Assembly (NCBI RefSeq): GCF_018063565.1 | Contig: NZ_JAGPBB010000010.1 | Location: 3,728-67,727 of the forward strand | Reading direction: 5' to 3' | Source: Rhodoferax sp. | GTDB taxonomy: Bacteria > Pseudomonadota > Gammaproteobacteria > Burkholderiales > Burkholderiaceae_C | Length of the DNA stretch: 64,000 bases | Shown: positions 53,989-62,736 of the stretch, piece after piece | Position numbering within the stretch: the stretch's first letter is position 1 | Layout of the letters: every line of letters starts with the position of its first letter | The notes under the pieces: generated by a model | The model's input: the letters and a program-made list of their open reading frames with translations, nothing else | What the model was told of the DNA's origin: nothing | Database searches by the model: none | Position numbers and translations under genes: made by a program

Positions 53989-54447
53989 ATGACAAATTGG
54001 ACTCTAGCCCATACCGGACGTGCGCTGATAGCTAGCGTATTGGTTGCATTCGGTGGTGCCGCAGCGGCCCAGATGACCCCCGTAGGCCAATGGCACAGCA
54101 TCGACGACAAGACCAATGAGCTCAAGAGCCTGATCATCATCAAGGAGGCCGGCGGCGTGCTCACGGGGCACATCGAGAAGTTGTTGCGCAAGGATGCCGA
54201 CCAGAAAAAGCTCTGCACCGAGTGCAGCGACGATCGCAAGGACAAGCCGGTCCTGGGCATGGAAATCATCCGTGGGGCCAAAAAGGTCGAGGGCAAAGAC
54301 GTTTGGGAGGACGGCAAGATTCTTGATCCGGAAAACGGCAAGTCCTATACCCTGCGTTTGACCCCGATTGAAGACGGCAAAAAGCTGGAAGTCCGCGGCT
54401 CGGTATTTGGCATTGGCCGCACGCAAACCTGGGTGCGCGTTCAGTAA
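53989..54447 (+). CDS. DUF2147 family exported protein
   Basis: A 152-residue protein with a signal peptide (about 1-27, RALIASVLVAFGGAAAAQ). After cleavage: GQWHSIDDKTNELKSLIIIKEAGGVLTGHIEKLL and later GKILDPENGKSYTLRLTPIEDGKKLEVRGSVFGIGRTQTWVRV, the DUF2147 pattern, with a Cys pair in KLCTECSDD. The function is unknown; family members sit often beside acyl-CoA genes in betaproteobacteria. A clear GAGGAGA site precedes the ATG. The signal-peptide codons fall in a dispersed AT-rich element. Confidence 0.88.
   Translation: MTNWTLAHTGRALIASVLVAFGGAAAAQMTPVGQWHSIDDKTNELKSLIIIKEAGGVLTGHIEKLLRKDADQKKLCTECSDDRKDKPVLGMEIIRGAKKVEGKDVWEDGKILDPENGKSYTLRLTPIEDGKKLEVRGSVFGIGRTQTWVRVQ
53992..54040 (+). 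repeat. Dispersed AT-rich element forming part of the DUF2147 signal sequence
   Basis: Plus strand: ACAAATTGGACTCTAGCCC, centre ATACCGGACG, TGCGCTGATAGCTAGCGTAT. It keeps GCTCTAGC-like, GCGCT and ATAGCT blocks. In frame, it encodes TNWTLAHTGRALIASV, which includes the start of the hydrophobic signal core. Confidence 0.55.
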
Positions 54448-54459
54448 ATCGCGCGCACT

Positions 54460-54529
54460 GTTCGCCCTGAGCTTGTCAAAGGGCATATCAGAACGTATTC
54501 AAGGGCTTCGACAAGCTCGGCCCTAACGG
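54460..54529. repeat. Inverted pair of GAGCTTGTC-type intergenic repeats
   Basis: Left arm TTCGCCCTGAGCTTGTCAAA at 54461-54480 and right arm TTCGACAAGCTCGGCCCTAA (54508-54527) are inverted, near-complementary copies of a widespread intergenic repeat. They could fold into a long hairpin between the DUF2147 and FadB-like genes. Confidence 0.75.
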
Positions 54530-54538
54530 AGTTAAACC

Positions 54539-56959
54539 ATGTCTCGTTTCAATGTGAAAAAAGTCGCCGTCCTCGGCGCAGGTGTGATGGGCGCGCAAAT
54601 TGCCGCGCACCTGGCCAACGTCAAGGTGCCGGTCGTTCTGTTTGACCTGCCGGCCAAAGAGGGGCCCAAAAACGGCATCGTCACCCGCGCGGTCGATGGC
54701 CTGAAAAAGCTCAAACCCTCGCCACTGGGTGTGCCCGAAGATGCCGCGCTGATTGGCCAGGCCAATTACGAAGAACATCTGGAGCAATTGCGCGATTGCG
54801 ACTTGATCATTGAAGCGATTGCCGAACGCATGGACTGGAAGCTCGATCTGTACAAAAAGATTGCACCTTTTGTCGCACCGCACGCCATTGTCGCGTCGAA
54901 CACCTCGGGCCTGTCGATCACCAAGCTGAGTGAGGTTTTGCCTGAGGAAATCAAGCCGCGCTTTTGCGGCATCCATTTCTTCAATCCACCCCGCTACATG
55001 CTGCTGGTGGAATTGATCAATACCCCGACGACGCAGCCCAGCATTCTGGACGAACTCGAAGCGTTTGTCACCACCGCGCTGGGCAAGGGCGTGGTGCGCG
55101 CCAAGGACACGCCCAACTTCATCGCCAACCGCATCGGTGTGGCGGGCATGTTGTCCACCATGAAAGAAGTGGAAAATTTCGGCTTGAGTTACGACGTGGT
55201 CGATGACCTGACGGGCAAGAAGCTGGGGCGCGCCAGCTCAGGCACTTTCCGCACCGCCGATGTGGTGGGTCTGGACACCATGGCGCATGTCATCAAGACC
55301 TTGCAGGACACGCTGAGCGGCGATGCTGCGGCAGGCGTCGGCAAGTTTGATCCGTTTTACGCCAGCTTTGCCACACCCGAAGTGCTCAAAACCCTGCTGG
55401 AGATGGGCAACCTGGGACAAAAGACCAAAGCTGGTTTCTTCAAAAAGGTTGGACGCGACATCACGCGCTTCGATCTGGCAAGCAAAACCTATGTACCCGC
55501 TGGCGAGAAGGCCGACGAGGTTTATGCCCGCATGTTGAAAAAACCCGCCGCTGAGCGCCTGCAACTGCTGCGCAACAGCGAGGGCGCGCAGGGCAAGTTC
55601 CTGTGGGCCATCCTGCGCAACGCTTTCCACTACGCCGCCGTACATCTGGCCGACGTGGCCGACAACGCGCGTGACGTGGACTTTTGTATGCGCTGGGGCT
55701 TTGGCATGAAGCAAGGCCCGTTCGAGCTGTGGCAGGAGGCCGGCTGGCTGACAGTGGCCAATATGGTCAAGGAAGACATTGACGCTGGTAAAGCGCTGTG
55801 CAATGCCCCACTGCCTGAGTGGGTGTTCAGTGGCCCGGTGGCCGACGCCGGCGGGGTGCACACGCCGGCAGGTTCGTGGAATCCGACGACCGGCCAGTTT
55901 GTGCCGGTACGCAGCTTGCCGGTGTATGCGCGCCAGCACTTCCCGGAAAGCGTCCTGGGCTCCCAGGCACCCGACCATGCCAGCGCCGGCACCACCGAAT
56001 ATGAGGACGACGCGGTGCGCCTGTGGACGCTCGATGGCGAGGTACTGATTGTGACCAGCAAGACCAAGATGCACACCCTGCACCCCGATGTGGTCGAAGG
56101 CCTGGTGCGTGCGGTTGATCTGGCCGAAGCGCGTTTTCAGGCGGTGGTGATCTGGAGTGGAGACGAGGTTTTTTCCGCAGGTGCTGACTTGCAGGCGTTG
56201 TTGCCTGCCTACATGAGCGGGGGTTCCAAGGCCATTGAACCGGTCGAGGCACAAATGCAACAGGCGTTTTTGCGTGTGCGGTATGCCCAAGTGCCGGTGG
56301 TGGCCGCCATTCGCGGCATCGCCTTGGGCGGGGGCTGTGAACTCGCCGTCAGTTGCGCGCGCCGTGTGGCGGCGATGGAAAGTTATGTCGGTCTGGTGGA
56401 AGTCGGGGTTGGCCTGATCCCCGGAGCTGGCGGCCTGACCTACATTGCCCGGCGGGCCGCGGAAAATGCCGCCGCGTCGACCGGCAAAGACCTGCTGCCC
56501 TTCCTCACGGACGGTTTTACTGCCGCTGCCATGGCCAAGGTCGGCACCAGCGCGCTGGAGTCGCGCAAGATCGGTTATCTGCTCGATAGTGATGTGATCG
56601 TGCCACACAAGGACGAGCTGCTGTTTGTGGCCATCAATGAGGCACGCTCCATGGCGCGCTCAGGCTATCGCCCACCGCACAAACGCCAGTTTGCCGTGGC
56701 CGGACGCAGCGGCATTGCCACTTTCAAAGGCTCGCTGGTCAACATGCGCGACGGTGGCTTCATCAGTCAGCACGATTTCCATATTGCCAGCCTGATTGCC
56801 AATGTGGTCTGCGGTGGTGATGTGGATGCCGGTAGTCTGGTGACAGAGGAATACCTGATGACGCTGGAGCGACAGACCTTCTGCTCGCTGCTTGACAATC
56901 CCAAGACCCAGGAGCGCGTCATGGGCATGATGTCCACCGGCAAGCCGGTTCGCAACTAA
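54539..56959 (+). CDS. 3-hydroxyacyl-CoA dehydrogenase/enoyl-CoA hydratase, FadN type
   Basis: An 806-residue bifunctional beta-oxidation enzyme. The order is reversed relative to E. coli FadB: the NAD-binding 3-hydroxyacyl-CoA dehydrogenase comes first (VAVLGAGVMGAQIAAHLAN, about 9-27; FCGIHFFNPPRYMLLVELI, with the catalytic His, about 142-160), followed by a second dehydrogenase domain, and the enoyl-CoA hydratase last (about 480-720; ALGGGCELAVSC and LVEVGVGLIPGAGG carry the two catalytic Glu). This resembles Bacillus FadN. A GGAG site precedes the ATG. It is followed 70 bases later by the thiolase gene, which together complete the beta-oxidation spiral. Confidence 0.94.
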   Translation: MSRFNVKKVAVLGAGVMGAQIAAHLANVKVPVVLFDLPAKEGPKNGIVTRAVDGLKKLKPSPLGVPEDAALIGQANYEEHLEQLRDCDLIIEAIAERMDWKLDLYKKIAPFVAPHAIVASNTSGLSITKLSEVLPEEIKPRFCGIHFFNPPRYMLLVELINTPTTQPSILDELEAFVTTALGKGVVRAKDTPNFIANRIGVAGMLSTMKEVENFGLSYDVVDDLTGKKLGRASSGTFRTADVVGLDTMAHVIKTLQDTLSGDAAAGVGKFDPFYASFATPEVLKTLLEMGNLGQKTKAGFFKKVGRDITRFDLASKTYVPAGEKADEVYARMLKKPAAERLQLLRNSEGAQGKFLWAILRNAFHYAAVHLADVADNARDVDFCMRWGFGMKQGPFELWQEAGWLTVANMVKEDIDAGKALCNAPLPEWVFSGPVADAGGVHTPAGSWNPTTGQFVPVRSLPVYARQHFPESVLGSQAPDHASAGTTEYEDDAVRLWTLDGEVLIVTSKTKMHTLHPDVVEGLVRAVDLAEARFQAVVIWSGDEVFSAGADLQALLPAYMSGGSKAIEPVEAQMQQAFLRVRYAQVPVVAAIRGIALGGGCELAVSCARRVAAMESYVGLVEVGVGLIPGAGGLTYIARRAAENAAASTGKDLLPFLTDGFTAAAMAKVGTSALESRKIGYLLDSDVIVPHKDELLFVAINEARSMARSGYRPPHKRQFAVAGRSGIATFKGSLVNMRDGGFISQHDFHIASLIANVVCGGDVDAGSLVTEEYLMTLERQTFCSLLDNPKTQERVMGMMSTGKPVRN

Positions 56960-57029
56960 TTTTTTTGCGGGACAGAACAAGATTTGCGCAGCAAATTTGC
57001 CCTCTCCCCAACTGATCAAAGGATTTCAA

Positions 57030-58223
57030 ATGAAACAACTGACTGATGCCTACATCGTTGCCGCCACGCGCACCCCCATTGGCAAGTCGCACCGTGGCTA
57101 TTTCCGCAACACTCGTCCTGACGACCTGTTGGTCAAGGTGCTGCAGTCGCTGCTGGCACAGGCACCCGGCCTGGACAAGGCGGCGGTCGAGGACGTGATC
57201 TGCGGTTGCGCGATCCCCGAAGGAGCACAGGGCCTGAATGTGGCGCGTATCGCCGCTGTGCTGGCCGGCCTGCCAGTGAGTGTGGGTGGTATCACTGTCA
57301 ACCGCTTTTGCGCCTCGGGCTTGAGCGCCATCCAGATGGCGGCCGACCGCATCCGCGTCGGTGAGGCCGAGGTGATGATTGCTGCCGGCACCGAAAGCAT
57401 GAGTATGGTGCCGATGATGGGCAACACACCGTCGCTGTCACCGGCCATTTTTGCCAGCGAGGATGTGGGCATTGCCTACGGCATGGGGCTGACCGCCGAG
57501 AAAGTGGCACAGCAGTACAAGGTGAGCCGCGAGGCGCAGGACGCCTTTGCCCTGCAGTCACACCAGCGTGCGCTGGCGGCGCAAGCTGCGGGTGAGTTTG
57601 CCGACGAAACCACACCGATCGAGGTGGTGGACCGCAGCCCGGATCTGCTTGGCGGCACAGTGGTGGAGAAGAAACGCAGCGTCAGTGTGGATGAAGGCGC
57701 ACGCGCCGACACCAGCCTGGAAGGTCTGGCCAAGCTCAAGACCCCGTTCGCAGCGCGTGGCTCGGTCACGGCGGGCAACAGCTCGCAAACCAGCGACGGC
57801 GCTGGCGCTTTGTTGCTGGTCAGCGAAAAGGCACTCAAGCAGTACGGCCTGACGCCGTTGGCGCGCTTTGTGAGTTTTGCTGCGCGGGGGGTGCCGCCAC
57901 ACCTGATGGGCATCGGTCCCGTCGAGGCCATTCCGGCTGCGTTGAAGAACGCAGGCCTGACGCAGGACGCGCTGGACTGGATCGAACTCAACGAGGCGTT
58001 TGCTGCACAGTCTCTGGCAGTGATGAACACCTTGGGGCTGGATGGGGCCAAAGTCAATCCGCTGGGTGGTGCCATCGCTTTGGGTCACCCATTGGGTGCC
58101 ACGGGTGCGATCCGGGCCGCCACTCTGGTGCATGGCCTGAAGCGCCGGCAGCTCAAGTACGGCATGGTGAGCATGTGCATTGGCATGGGCCAGGGCGCTG
58201 CTGGCATTTTTGAGCGGGTTTGA
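57030..58223 (+). CDS. fadA: Acetyl-CoA C-acyltransferase (thiolase), FadA type
   Basis: A 397-residue thiolase. The nucleophile Cys94 (NRFCASGLSAIQMA), the base-pair His353 (GHPLGATGA) and Cys383 (CIGMGQGAA), plus NEAFAAQ, are all in place. It cleaves 3-ketoacyl-CoA to acetyl-CoA and a shortened acyl-CoA, the last step of beta-oxidation. I chose the ATG at 57030, preceded by AAAGGA 5-10 bases upstream; the frame opens 11 codons earlier. It pairs with the FadN-type protein encoded just before it. Confidence 0.95.
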   Translation: MKQLTDAYIVAATRTPIGKSHRGYFRNTRPDDLLVKVLQSLLAQAPGLDKAAVEDVICGCAIPEGAQGLNVARIAAVLAGLPVSVGGITVNRFCASGLSAIQMAADRIRVGEAEVMIAAGTESMSMVPMMGNTPSLSPAIFASEDVGIAYGMGLTAEKVAQQYKVSREAQDAFALQSHQRALAAQAAGEFADETTPIEVVDRSPDLLGGTVVEKKRSVSVDEGARADTSLEGLAKLKTPFAARGSVTAGNSSQTSDGAGALLLVSEKALKQYGLTPLARFVSFAARGVPPHLMGIGPVEAIPAALKNAGLTQDALDWIELNEAFAAQSLAVMNTLGLDGAKVNPLGGAIALGHPLGATGAIRAATLVHGLKRRQLKYGMVSMCIGMGQGAAGIFERV

Positions 58224-58250
58224 GGAAAATTCACGGATCCAGGATGCTGC

Positions 58251-59015
58251 ATGGCCGATGTATGGATTGACACCAACGCCCAGGTGACGACGCTCACCCT
58301 GAACCGGGTCGACAAAAAAAACGCCTTCACGGCGGCGATGTACGCCGAAATGGCGCTGGCGCTGGAGCACGCGCAGGATGATGCCGGAGTGCGGGTGGTG
58401 GTGTTGCAAGGTCATGAGACGGTGTTCAGCGCCGGCAATGACATTGCGGACTTTCTGCAGAACCCGCCGCTGTCGCTGGACGTGCCAGTGTTTCGCTTCA
58501 TGCGCGCCATCGCCAGGTTCAGCAAACCGCTGGTGGCTGCGGTGTGTGGTCCGGCGGTGGGCATTGGCACCACCTTGCTGTTTCACTGTGATCTGGTCTA
58601 TGCGGGTGACAACGCGGCGTTTTCCATGCCCTTTGTCAATCTGGGTCTATGTCCGGAGGCTGCTTCAAGTCTGCTGGCACCGCAGCGCATGGGTCATGGC
58701 CGTGCTGCCGAGGCGCTGTTGCTGGGAGAACCTTTCCTGGCGGAGGCGGCGCTCGAAATGGGCCTGGTCAGCCGCATCGTGCCACCGTCCGAGGCCAACG
58801 CGCTGGCGCAGCAGCAGGCGCGCAAGCTGGCGGCCAAGCCGATGAGTTCACTGCTGCAAACCAAGCGCTTCCTGAAAATGGGCCAGGCTGACGCGGTGGC
58901 ACAGCGACTGGCCGACGAAGCTGTGGTGTTCGGCCGGATGTTGGGTGAACCCGCCGCACGCGAGGCCTTTGCGGCCTTCATGGCCAAGCGCCTGCCGGAC
59001 TTCTCAAAAATGTAA
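58251..59015 (+). CDS. Enoyl-CoA hydratase/isomerase family protein
   Basis: A 254-residue crotonase-fold protein. LTLNRVDKKNAFTAAMY (about 18-34), FSAGNDIADFL (about 62-72, oxyanion strand) and GPAVGIGTTLLFHCDLVYAGDNAAFSMPFVNLGLCPEAASS (about 100-140) are typical. The usual second Glu of hydratases (after PFVNLGL) is present as PEAAS. It may hydrate or isomerise unsaturated acyl-CoA in addition to the FadN-type enzyme. It lies 27 bases after fadA. Confidence 0.9.
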   Translation: MADVWIDTNAQVTTLTLNRVDKKNAFTAAMYAEMALALEHAQDDAGVRVVVLQGHETVFSAGNDIADFLQNPPLSLDVPVFRFMRAIARFSKPLVAAVCGPAVGIGTTLLFHCDLVYAGDNAAFSMPFVNLGLCPEAASSLLAPQRMGHGRAAEALLLGEPFLAEAALEMGLVSRIVPPSEANALAQQQARKLAAKPMSSLLQTKRFLKMGQADAVAQRLADEAVVFGRMLGEPAAREAFAAFMAKRLPDFSKM

Positions 59016-59017
59016 GT

Positions 59018-59070
59018 AAAATAAGGTTCAAGCGCTTTTTCTGCTTGCTTTGTCAGCTATATTTTTGGTA
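59018..59070. repeat. Dispersed AT-rich element before the thioesterase gene
   Basis: Plus strand: AAAATAAGGTTCAAGCGCTT, centre, GTCAGCTATATTTTTGG. In reverse it gives ATAGCTGAC...AAGCGCTTGAACCTTATTTT, a good fit. It occupies almost the whole gap between the hydratase stop and the thioesterase ATG. Confidence 0.65.
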
Positions 59071-59075
59071 GTTTT

Positions 59076-59564
59076 ATGTCCCAGCAGAGTCTCAAATCCA
59101 GCGTGCCCGTGTTCGAAGACGAATTTGTGACCGGGCTCAAGAAGGTCTTTGAGGAGCTGATCGTTTTTAACCGGCTACTGGGCTTGAAGATCACCGCGTT
59201 GCAACCGGATCGTGTGTGTGCCCGGCTGGCCATGCGCAATGACCTGGTGGGCCATTTTTCCTACAACCGGGTCCACGGCGGTGTGATCAGTGCCGGGCTC
59301 GATGCCATGGGTGGCCTGGCGGTGATGGCGGCTATCGGTGCGCGCCACATGGACGAGTCACCGGCACAGCGGCTGCAGCGCTTTGCCAAGCTGGGCACGA
59401 TCGACCTGCGCGTCGACTACCTGCGACCGGGCATCGGCGAGCACTTCGAACTGCGCGCCGAGGTGATGCGCCTGGGTTCGCGAGTGGCCTCCACGCGCAT
59501 GGAGTTCCTGGGCGCCGACGGAAAATTGCTCTCCACCGGGGCGGGTGCCTACATCGTTTCCTGA
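59076..59564 (+). CDS. PaaI-family hotdog thioesterase
   Basis: A 162-residue hotdog-fold protein. NDLVGHFSYNRVHGGVISAGLDAMGGLAVMAAIGA (about 50-85) is the conserved helix and active-site region (the HGG motif), and GTIDLRVDYLRPGIGEHFELRAEVMRLGSRVASTRMEFLGADGKLLSTGAGAYIV is the typical second half. It probably hydrolyses acyl-CoA, freeing CoA in the beta-oxidation run. No convincing ribosome site; the leader is the dispersed element. The next gene starts 12 bases after its stop. Confidence 0.88.
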   Translation: MSQQSLKSSVPVFEDEFVTGLKKVFEELIVFNRLLGLKITALQPDRVCARLAMRNDLVGHFSYNRVHGGVISAGLDAMGGLAVMAAIGARHMDESPAQRLQRFAKLGTIDLRVDYLRPGIGEHFELRAEVMRLGSRVASTRMEFLGADGKLLSTGAGAYIVS

Positions 59565-59576
59565 CCGCCTGGCAGC

Positions 59577-60512
59577 ATGTCAAGCGGCGCTCTGACATCC
59601 GAGACCCTCACTCTGCTGGTGCTGGCGGCCGGTATGGGTTCGCGGTATGGTGGCCTCAAGCAGATCGAACCGATGGGACCGCACGGTGAGTCGATTCTGG
59701 ATTATTCAGTGCACGATGCCTTGCGCGCTGGATTTGACCGAGTTGTGTTCGTCATTCGGCGCGATTTTGCCGAACTGTTTGAGCAACAGGTCATGGCCAG
59801 ATACACCGGCAAAGTTGCGGTGAGCTGTGTTTTTCAGGACCCGAATGACCTGCCGTCCGGTTACTCCTGGCCTGAGGGTCGCAGCAAACCCTGGGGCACG
59901 CTGCACGCCGTGCTGGCGGCGCGGCACTTGATGAGCGGTTACTTTGCGGTGGTGAACGCCGACGATTTTTATGGTCAGGCGGCCTACCGTGCGATGGCCG
60001 AGCATCATCGCCAGTGGCTGGCCAATGCGTGTCCCAATCGGTCCTGTAGCATGGTGGCCTATCAGTTGGACCACACGCTTTCCAGCCACGGTGGCGTGAA
60101 CCGTGGCATATGCTCGATCAGCAACGGATTGCTGACGGGCGTCGAAGAGATCACCGACATCCGTCGGGGTGACAGCTCGGTTTGCCATGGGCTTAACCTG
60201 GCGGGCCAAACGGTGATGGTTGCACCCGACGCGCCAGCGTCGATGAATTTCTGGGGCTTTGCGCCCCAGGTGCTGCCCGATCTGCAGGCGGGTTTTTTGG
60301 ATTTTTTGCACCAGAGCGCCTGCAATCCGGCGGCAGAGTGTTACATCCCGACCGTGGTGGGGCGTTTGATCGAGCAGGGGCTTGACTGTCATGTGTTGGG
60401 CGGCGGGAGCGATTGGTTTGGTGTGACCTATCCGCAGGACAAAGGCATTTGTCGCAGCAAAATTCAGCAGTTGATTCAGCGCGGTGTCTATCCCAACCAG
60501 CTTTGGGCTTGA
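59577..60512 (+). CDS. NTP-dependent sugar nucleotidyltransferase-like protein
   Basis: A 311-residue protein of the GT-A nucleotidyltransferase fold. LAAGMGSRYGGLKQIEPMG (16-34) is the nucleotide-binding signature G-x-G-x-R...K, and the metal-binding Asp lies in VVNADDFYG (about 121-129). The product class, NDP-sugar or NDP-choline-like, cannot be settled. It has no N-terminal hotdog relation to its neighbour but starts 12 bases after the thioesterase stop, so it is probably co-transcribed. A 130-base gap separates it from the ABC importer. Confidence 0.85.
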   Translation: MSSGALTSETLTLLVLAAGMGSRYGGLKQIEPMGPHGESILDYSVHDALRAGFDRVVFVIRRDFAELFEQQVMARYTGKVAVSCVFQDPNDLPSGYSWPEGRSKPWGTLHAVLAARHLMSGYFAVVNADDFYGQAAYRAMAEHHRQWLANACPNRSCSMVAYQLDHTLSSHGGVNRGICSISNGLLTGVEEITDIRRGDSSVCHGLNLAGQTVMVAPDAPASMNFWGFAPQVLPDLQAGFLDFLHQSACNPAAECYIPTVVGRLIEQGLDCHVLGGGSDWFGVTYPQDKGICRSKIQQLIQRGVYPNQLWA

Positions 60513-60642
60513 TCGACATCAAGTCAAGGGTTTATCCCGGCGTGTTTTGCCATACGCCTGTCGAAGTCGGCTTGCATTTCGGTCAAAATCCGACCATCCG
60601 AATTCATGCCCATCCACCCGATTACACCCAGGAGATTCTTTG

Positions 60643-61623
60643 ATGAAGATGACACGCAGATTTCTGTCGATTTTGGCCGTTGGCGCCTTGCTGACCACAC
60701 AGGCATTGGCGCAAAGCAAGGTGACCATTTACACCGCAGCACCACAAGACCTGTTGGATCACGTCATTCCGGCTTTTGAGAAAAGCGCCAACGTCAAGGT
60801 TGAACTCATCAAGGGCGGCTCGGGCGACCTGATCAATCGGCTCAAGGCCGAAAAGGGGCGTCAGGCCGCGGACGTGTTGTTCAGTGTCTCGACCGAGGTC
60901 ATCGAAGCCAATGCGGCCTTGTTCTCCAAGTTCAGCCCCGAGAACATCAAGTTTTTGTCCAGTGTGTTCAAGATCAACGACGCGGCGGTGCCCTTTACAG
61001 CAGTTGCCAACTCGTTTGGGGTCAACACCAAGCTGCTGACGCCAGCGCAATATCCCAAAACATGGATGGATCTGGGAAACCCCATGTACAAGGGCAAGAT
61101 TTCGGCCGGTCGCCCCGACAAATCCGGCTCGGCATTCATTCAATTGGCGCTGATCCTGCAGATCTATGGTGAAGAAAAGGGCTGGGACATTTACGCCAAG
61201 ATCCTTGACAACACCGTGTTGTCCAATAGCTCGGGCGCTGTGTCCAAATTTGTCAATGACGGCGAGGCGTTGATTGGCCTGTCCAACGAGGACACCTTGC
61301 TCAAGTTCAAGGCGGGTGGTGGTCCGGTGGATATTCTCTACCCGACGGACGGCACCTCGGCGCTGGCGGACTCGATGGCACTGACTGCAACCCCGGCCAA
61401 TGCCGAAGGTGGCAAGGCCTTCATCAACTTCATGTTGTCACGTGAGGCACAGGAGATTCTTGACGGTGTTGGCCGGCGTACGGTGCGCGGTGACGTGGTG
61501 TCCAAAAATCAGCTGACGCCGCTCAACAAGATCAATGTCTTCAAGTACAACGACGACTGGGCCGGTGCCAACCGGGCGCGTATTCTGGCCAAGTTCAACG
61601 AGATGCTGCTGAATAAAAAATAA
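60643..61623 (+). CDS. ABC importer substrate-binding protein, ferric-iron/aminoethylphosphonate type
   Basis: A 326-residue periplasmic protein. Signal peptide RRFLSILAVGALLTTQALAQ with cleavage before SKVTIY; then VTIYTAAPQDLLDHVIPAFEKSANVKVELIKGGSGDLINRLKAEKGRQAADVLFSVS, the opening of the type II binding proteins for Fe(III) (FbpA-like) or phosphonate. Tyr residues for iron are not decisive. An AGGAG site precedes the ATG at 60643; a second ATG lies at 60649, so the start is ambiguous by two residues. The binding protein, ATPase and permease are consecutive and probably one operon. Confidence 0.88.
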   Translation: MKMTRRFLSILAVGALLTTQALAQSKVTIYTAAPQDLLDHVIPAFEKSANVKVELIKGGSGDLINRLKAEKGRQAADVLFSVSTEVIEANAALFSKFSPENIKFLSSVFKINDAAVPFTAVANSFGVNTKLLTPAQYPKTWMDLGNPMYKGKISAGRPDKSGSAFIQLALILQIYGEEKGWDIYAKILDNTVLSNSSGAVSKFVNDGEALIGLSNEDTLLKFKAGGGPVDILYPTDGTSALADSMALTATPANAEGGKAFINFMLSREAQEILDGVGRRTVRGDVVSKNQLTPLNKINVFKYNDDWAGANRARILAKFNEMLLNKK

Positions 61624-61650
61624 TTTTTGCACCGGTGGTGTGACCGATCC

Positions 61651-62736
61651 ATGTCTCAGCTTGAACTGCAAAACATCAAGAAGGCTTACGGTAGCCACCT
61701 GGCACTGAAAGACGTTAGCCTCAGCATTCCCAGCGGGGCTTTTTTTACTCTGCTGGGTCCCAGCGGGTGCGGTAAAACCACCCTGTTGCGGGCGATTGCC
61801 GGTTTTCATCAGCAGGACGCGGGCGACATTCTGGTGGATGGGCTGTCCATCGGCCGACTTGGGGCCAACCAGCGCCATGTGGGCATGGTGTTTCAGGATT
61901 ACGCGGTGTTTCCGCACCTGAACGTTTTTGACAATGTGGCCTTTGGTTTGCTGCAGCAAAAAGTATCCACGATAGAGATCAGTCGCCGTGTCGCTGAAAT
62001 CCTGCAAACGGTGCAACTTGACCAGCACGCGCAGCGGATGCCGCATCAGCTCAGCGGCGGGCAGCAGCAGCGCGTTGGTCTGGCGCGGGCGCTGGTGATT
62101 CGCCCCAAGGTGTTGTTGATGGATGAACCCCTGTCCAATCTGGATGCCAAACTGCGGGTCGATCTGCGACGGGACATCCGTGCGTTGCAGCAATCCTTTG
62201 GCATCACCACCGTGTATGTCACCCATGACCAGGAAGAAGCTTTGTCGATCTCCGACCAGGTCTGTGTCATGCACGACGGCATCGTGCAACAGGTGGGCAC
62301 GCCGTGGGATGTTTACAACCGGCCGTCCAACCGTTTTGTGGCCGCGTTTGTGGGTGCCAACAACTTTGTCCCGGTGACACGGGATGCGGCGGGCCATCAC
62401 AGCGTGCTGGGGTCGCCGCTCGATTTGCCCGTTGGGGTGCTTGCCAGGGCAGCGGCAACGGGCTGTGTTGCCGCCATGCGCCCGGAGAGTCTGGCGGTCA
62501 ATTCGTCTTTGCCAGGTCCGGGGTTGCGTGCCACTGCTGTGATCAGGCAGGCCATGTTCACAGGCCGTGAGTTGCAACTGTCGGTTGAGGTGGCGGGTCA
62601 CGGGATGCTCGACGCGCTGGTCAAGCCTGATCAAGCCATGATGGCGCTGAAGCCCGGTCAGTCGGTTGAATTGGCGGTGCTGACCCGCGATATGGTGTTT
62701 TTCGCTGCGGACGCCGCCGCGGTGTCGTTGTCATGA
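61651..62736 (+). CDS. ABC transporter ATP-binding protein, FbpC/PotA/PhnT-like
   Basis: A 361-residue ABC ATPase with a C-terminal TOBE domain. Walker A GPSGCGKTTLLRAIAG (about 35-50), signature LSGGQQQRVGLARAL (about 138-152), Walker B VLLMDEPLSNLD (about 158-169), and D-loop/switch DQEEALSISDQ. The TOBE region (about 250-361) is poor in conserved motifs. The start is the ATG at 61651; the open frame extends 8 codons upstream. Its stop forms an ATGA overlap with the permease gene. Confidence 0.94.
   Translation: MSQLELQNIKKAYGSHLALKDVSLSIPSGAFFTLLGPSGCGKTTLLRAIAGFHQQDAGDILVDGLSIGRLGANQRHVGMVFQDYAVFPHLNVFDNVAFGLLQQKVSTIEISRRVAEILQTVQLDQHAQRMPHQLSGGQQQRVGLARALVIRPKVLLMDEPLSNLDAKLRVDLRRDIRALQQSFGITTVYVTHDQEEALSISDQVCVMHDGIVQQVGTPWDVYNRPSNRFVAAFVGANNFVPVTRDAAGHHSVLGSPLDLPVGVLARAAATGCVAAMRPESLAVNSSLPGPGLRATAVIRQAMFTGRELQLSVEVAGHGMLDALVKPDQAMMALKPGQSVELAVLTRDMVFFAADAAAVSLS

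Noticed and set aside
55238-56608. A 456-codon minus-strand open frame over the FadN-type gene
   Set aside because: Shadow frame with compositional bias typical of antisense GC-rich coding sequence.
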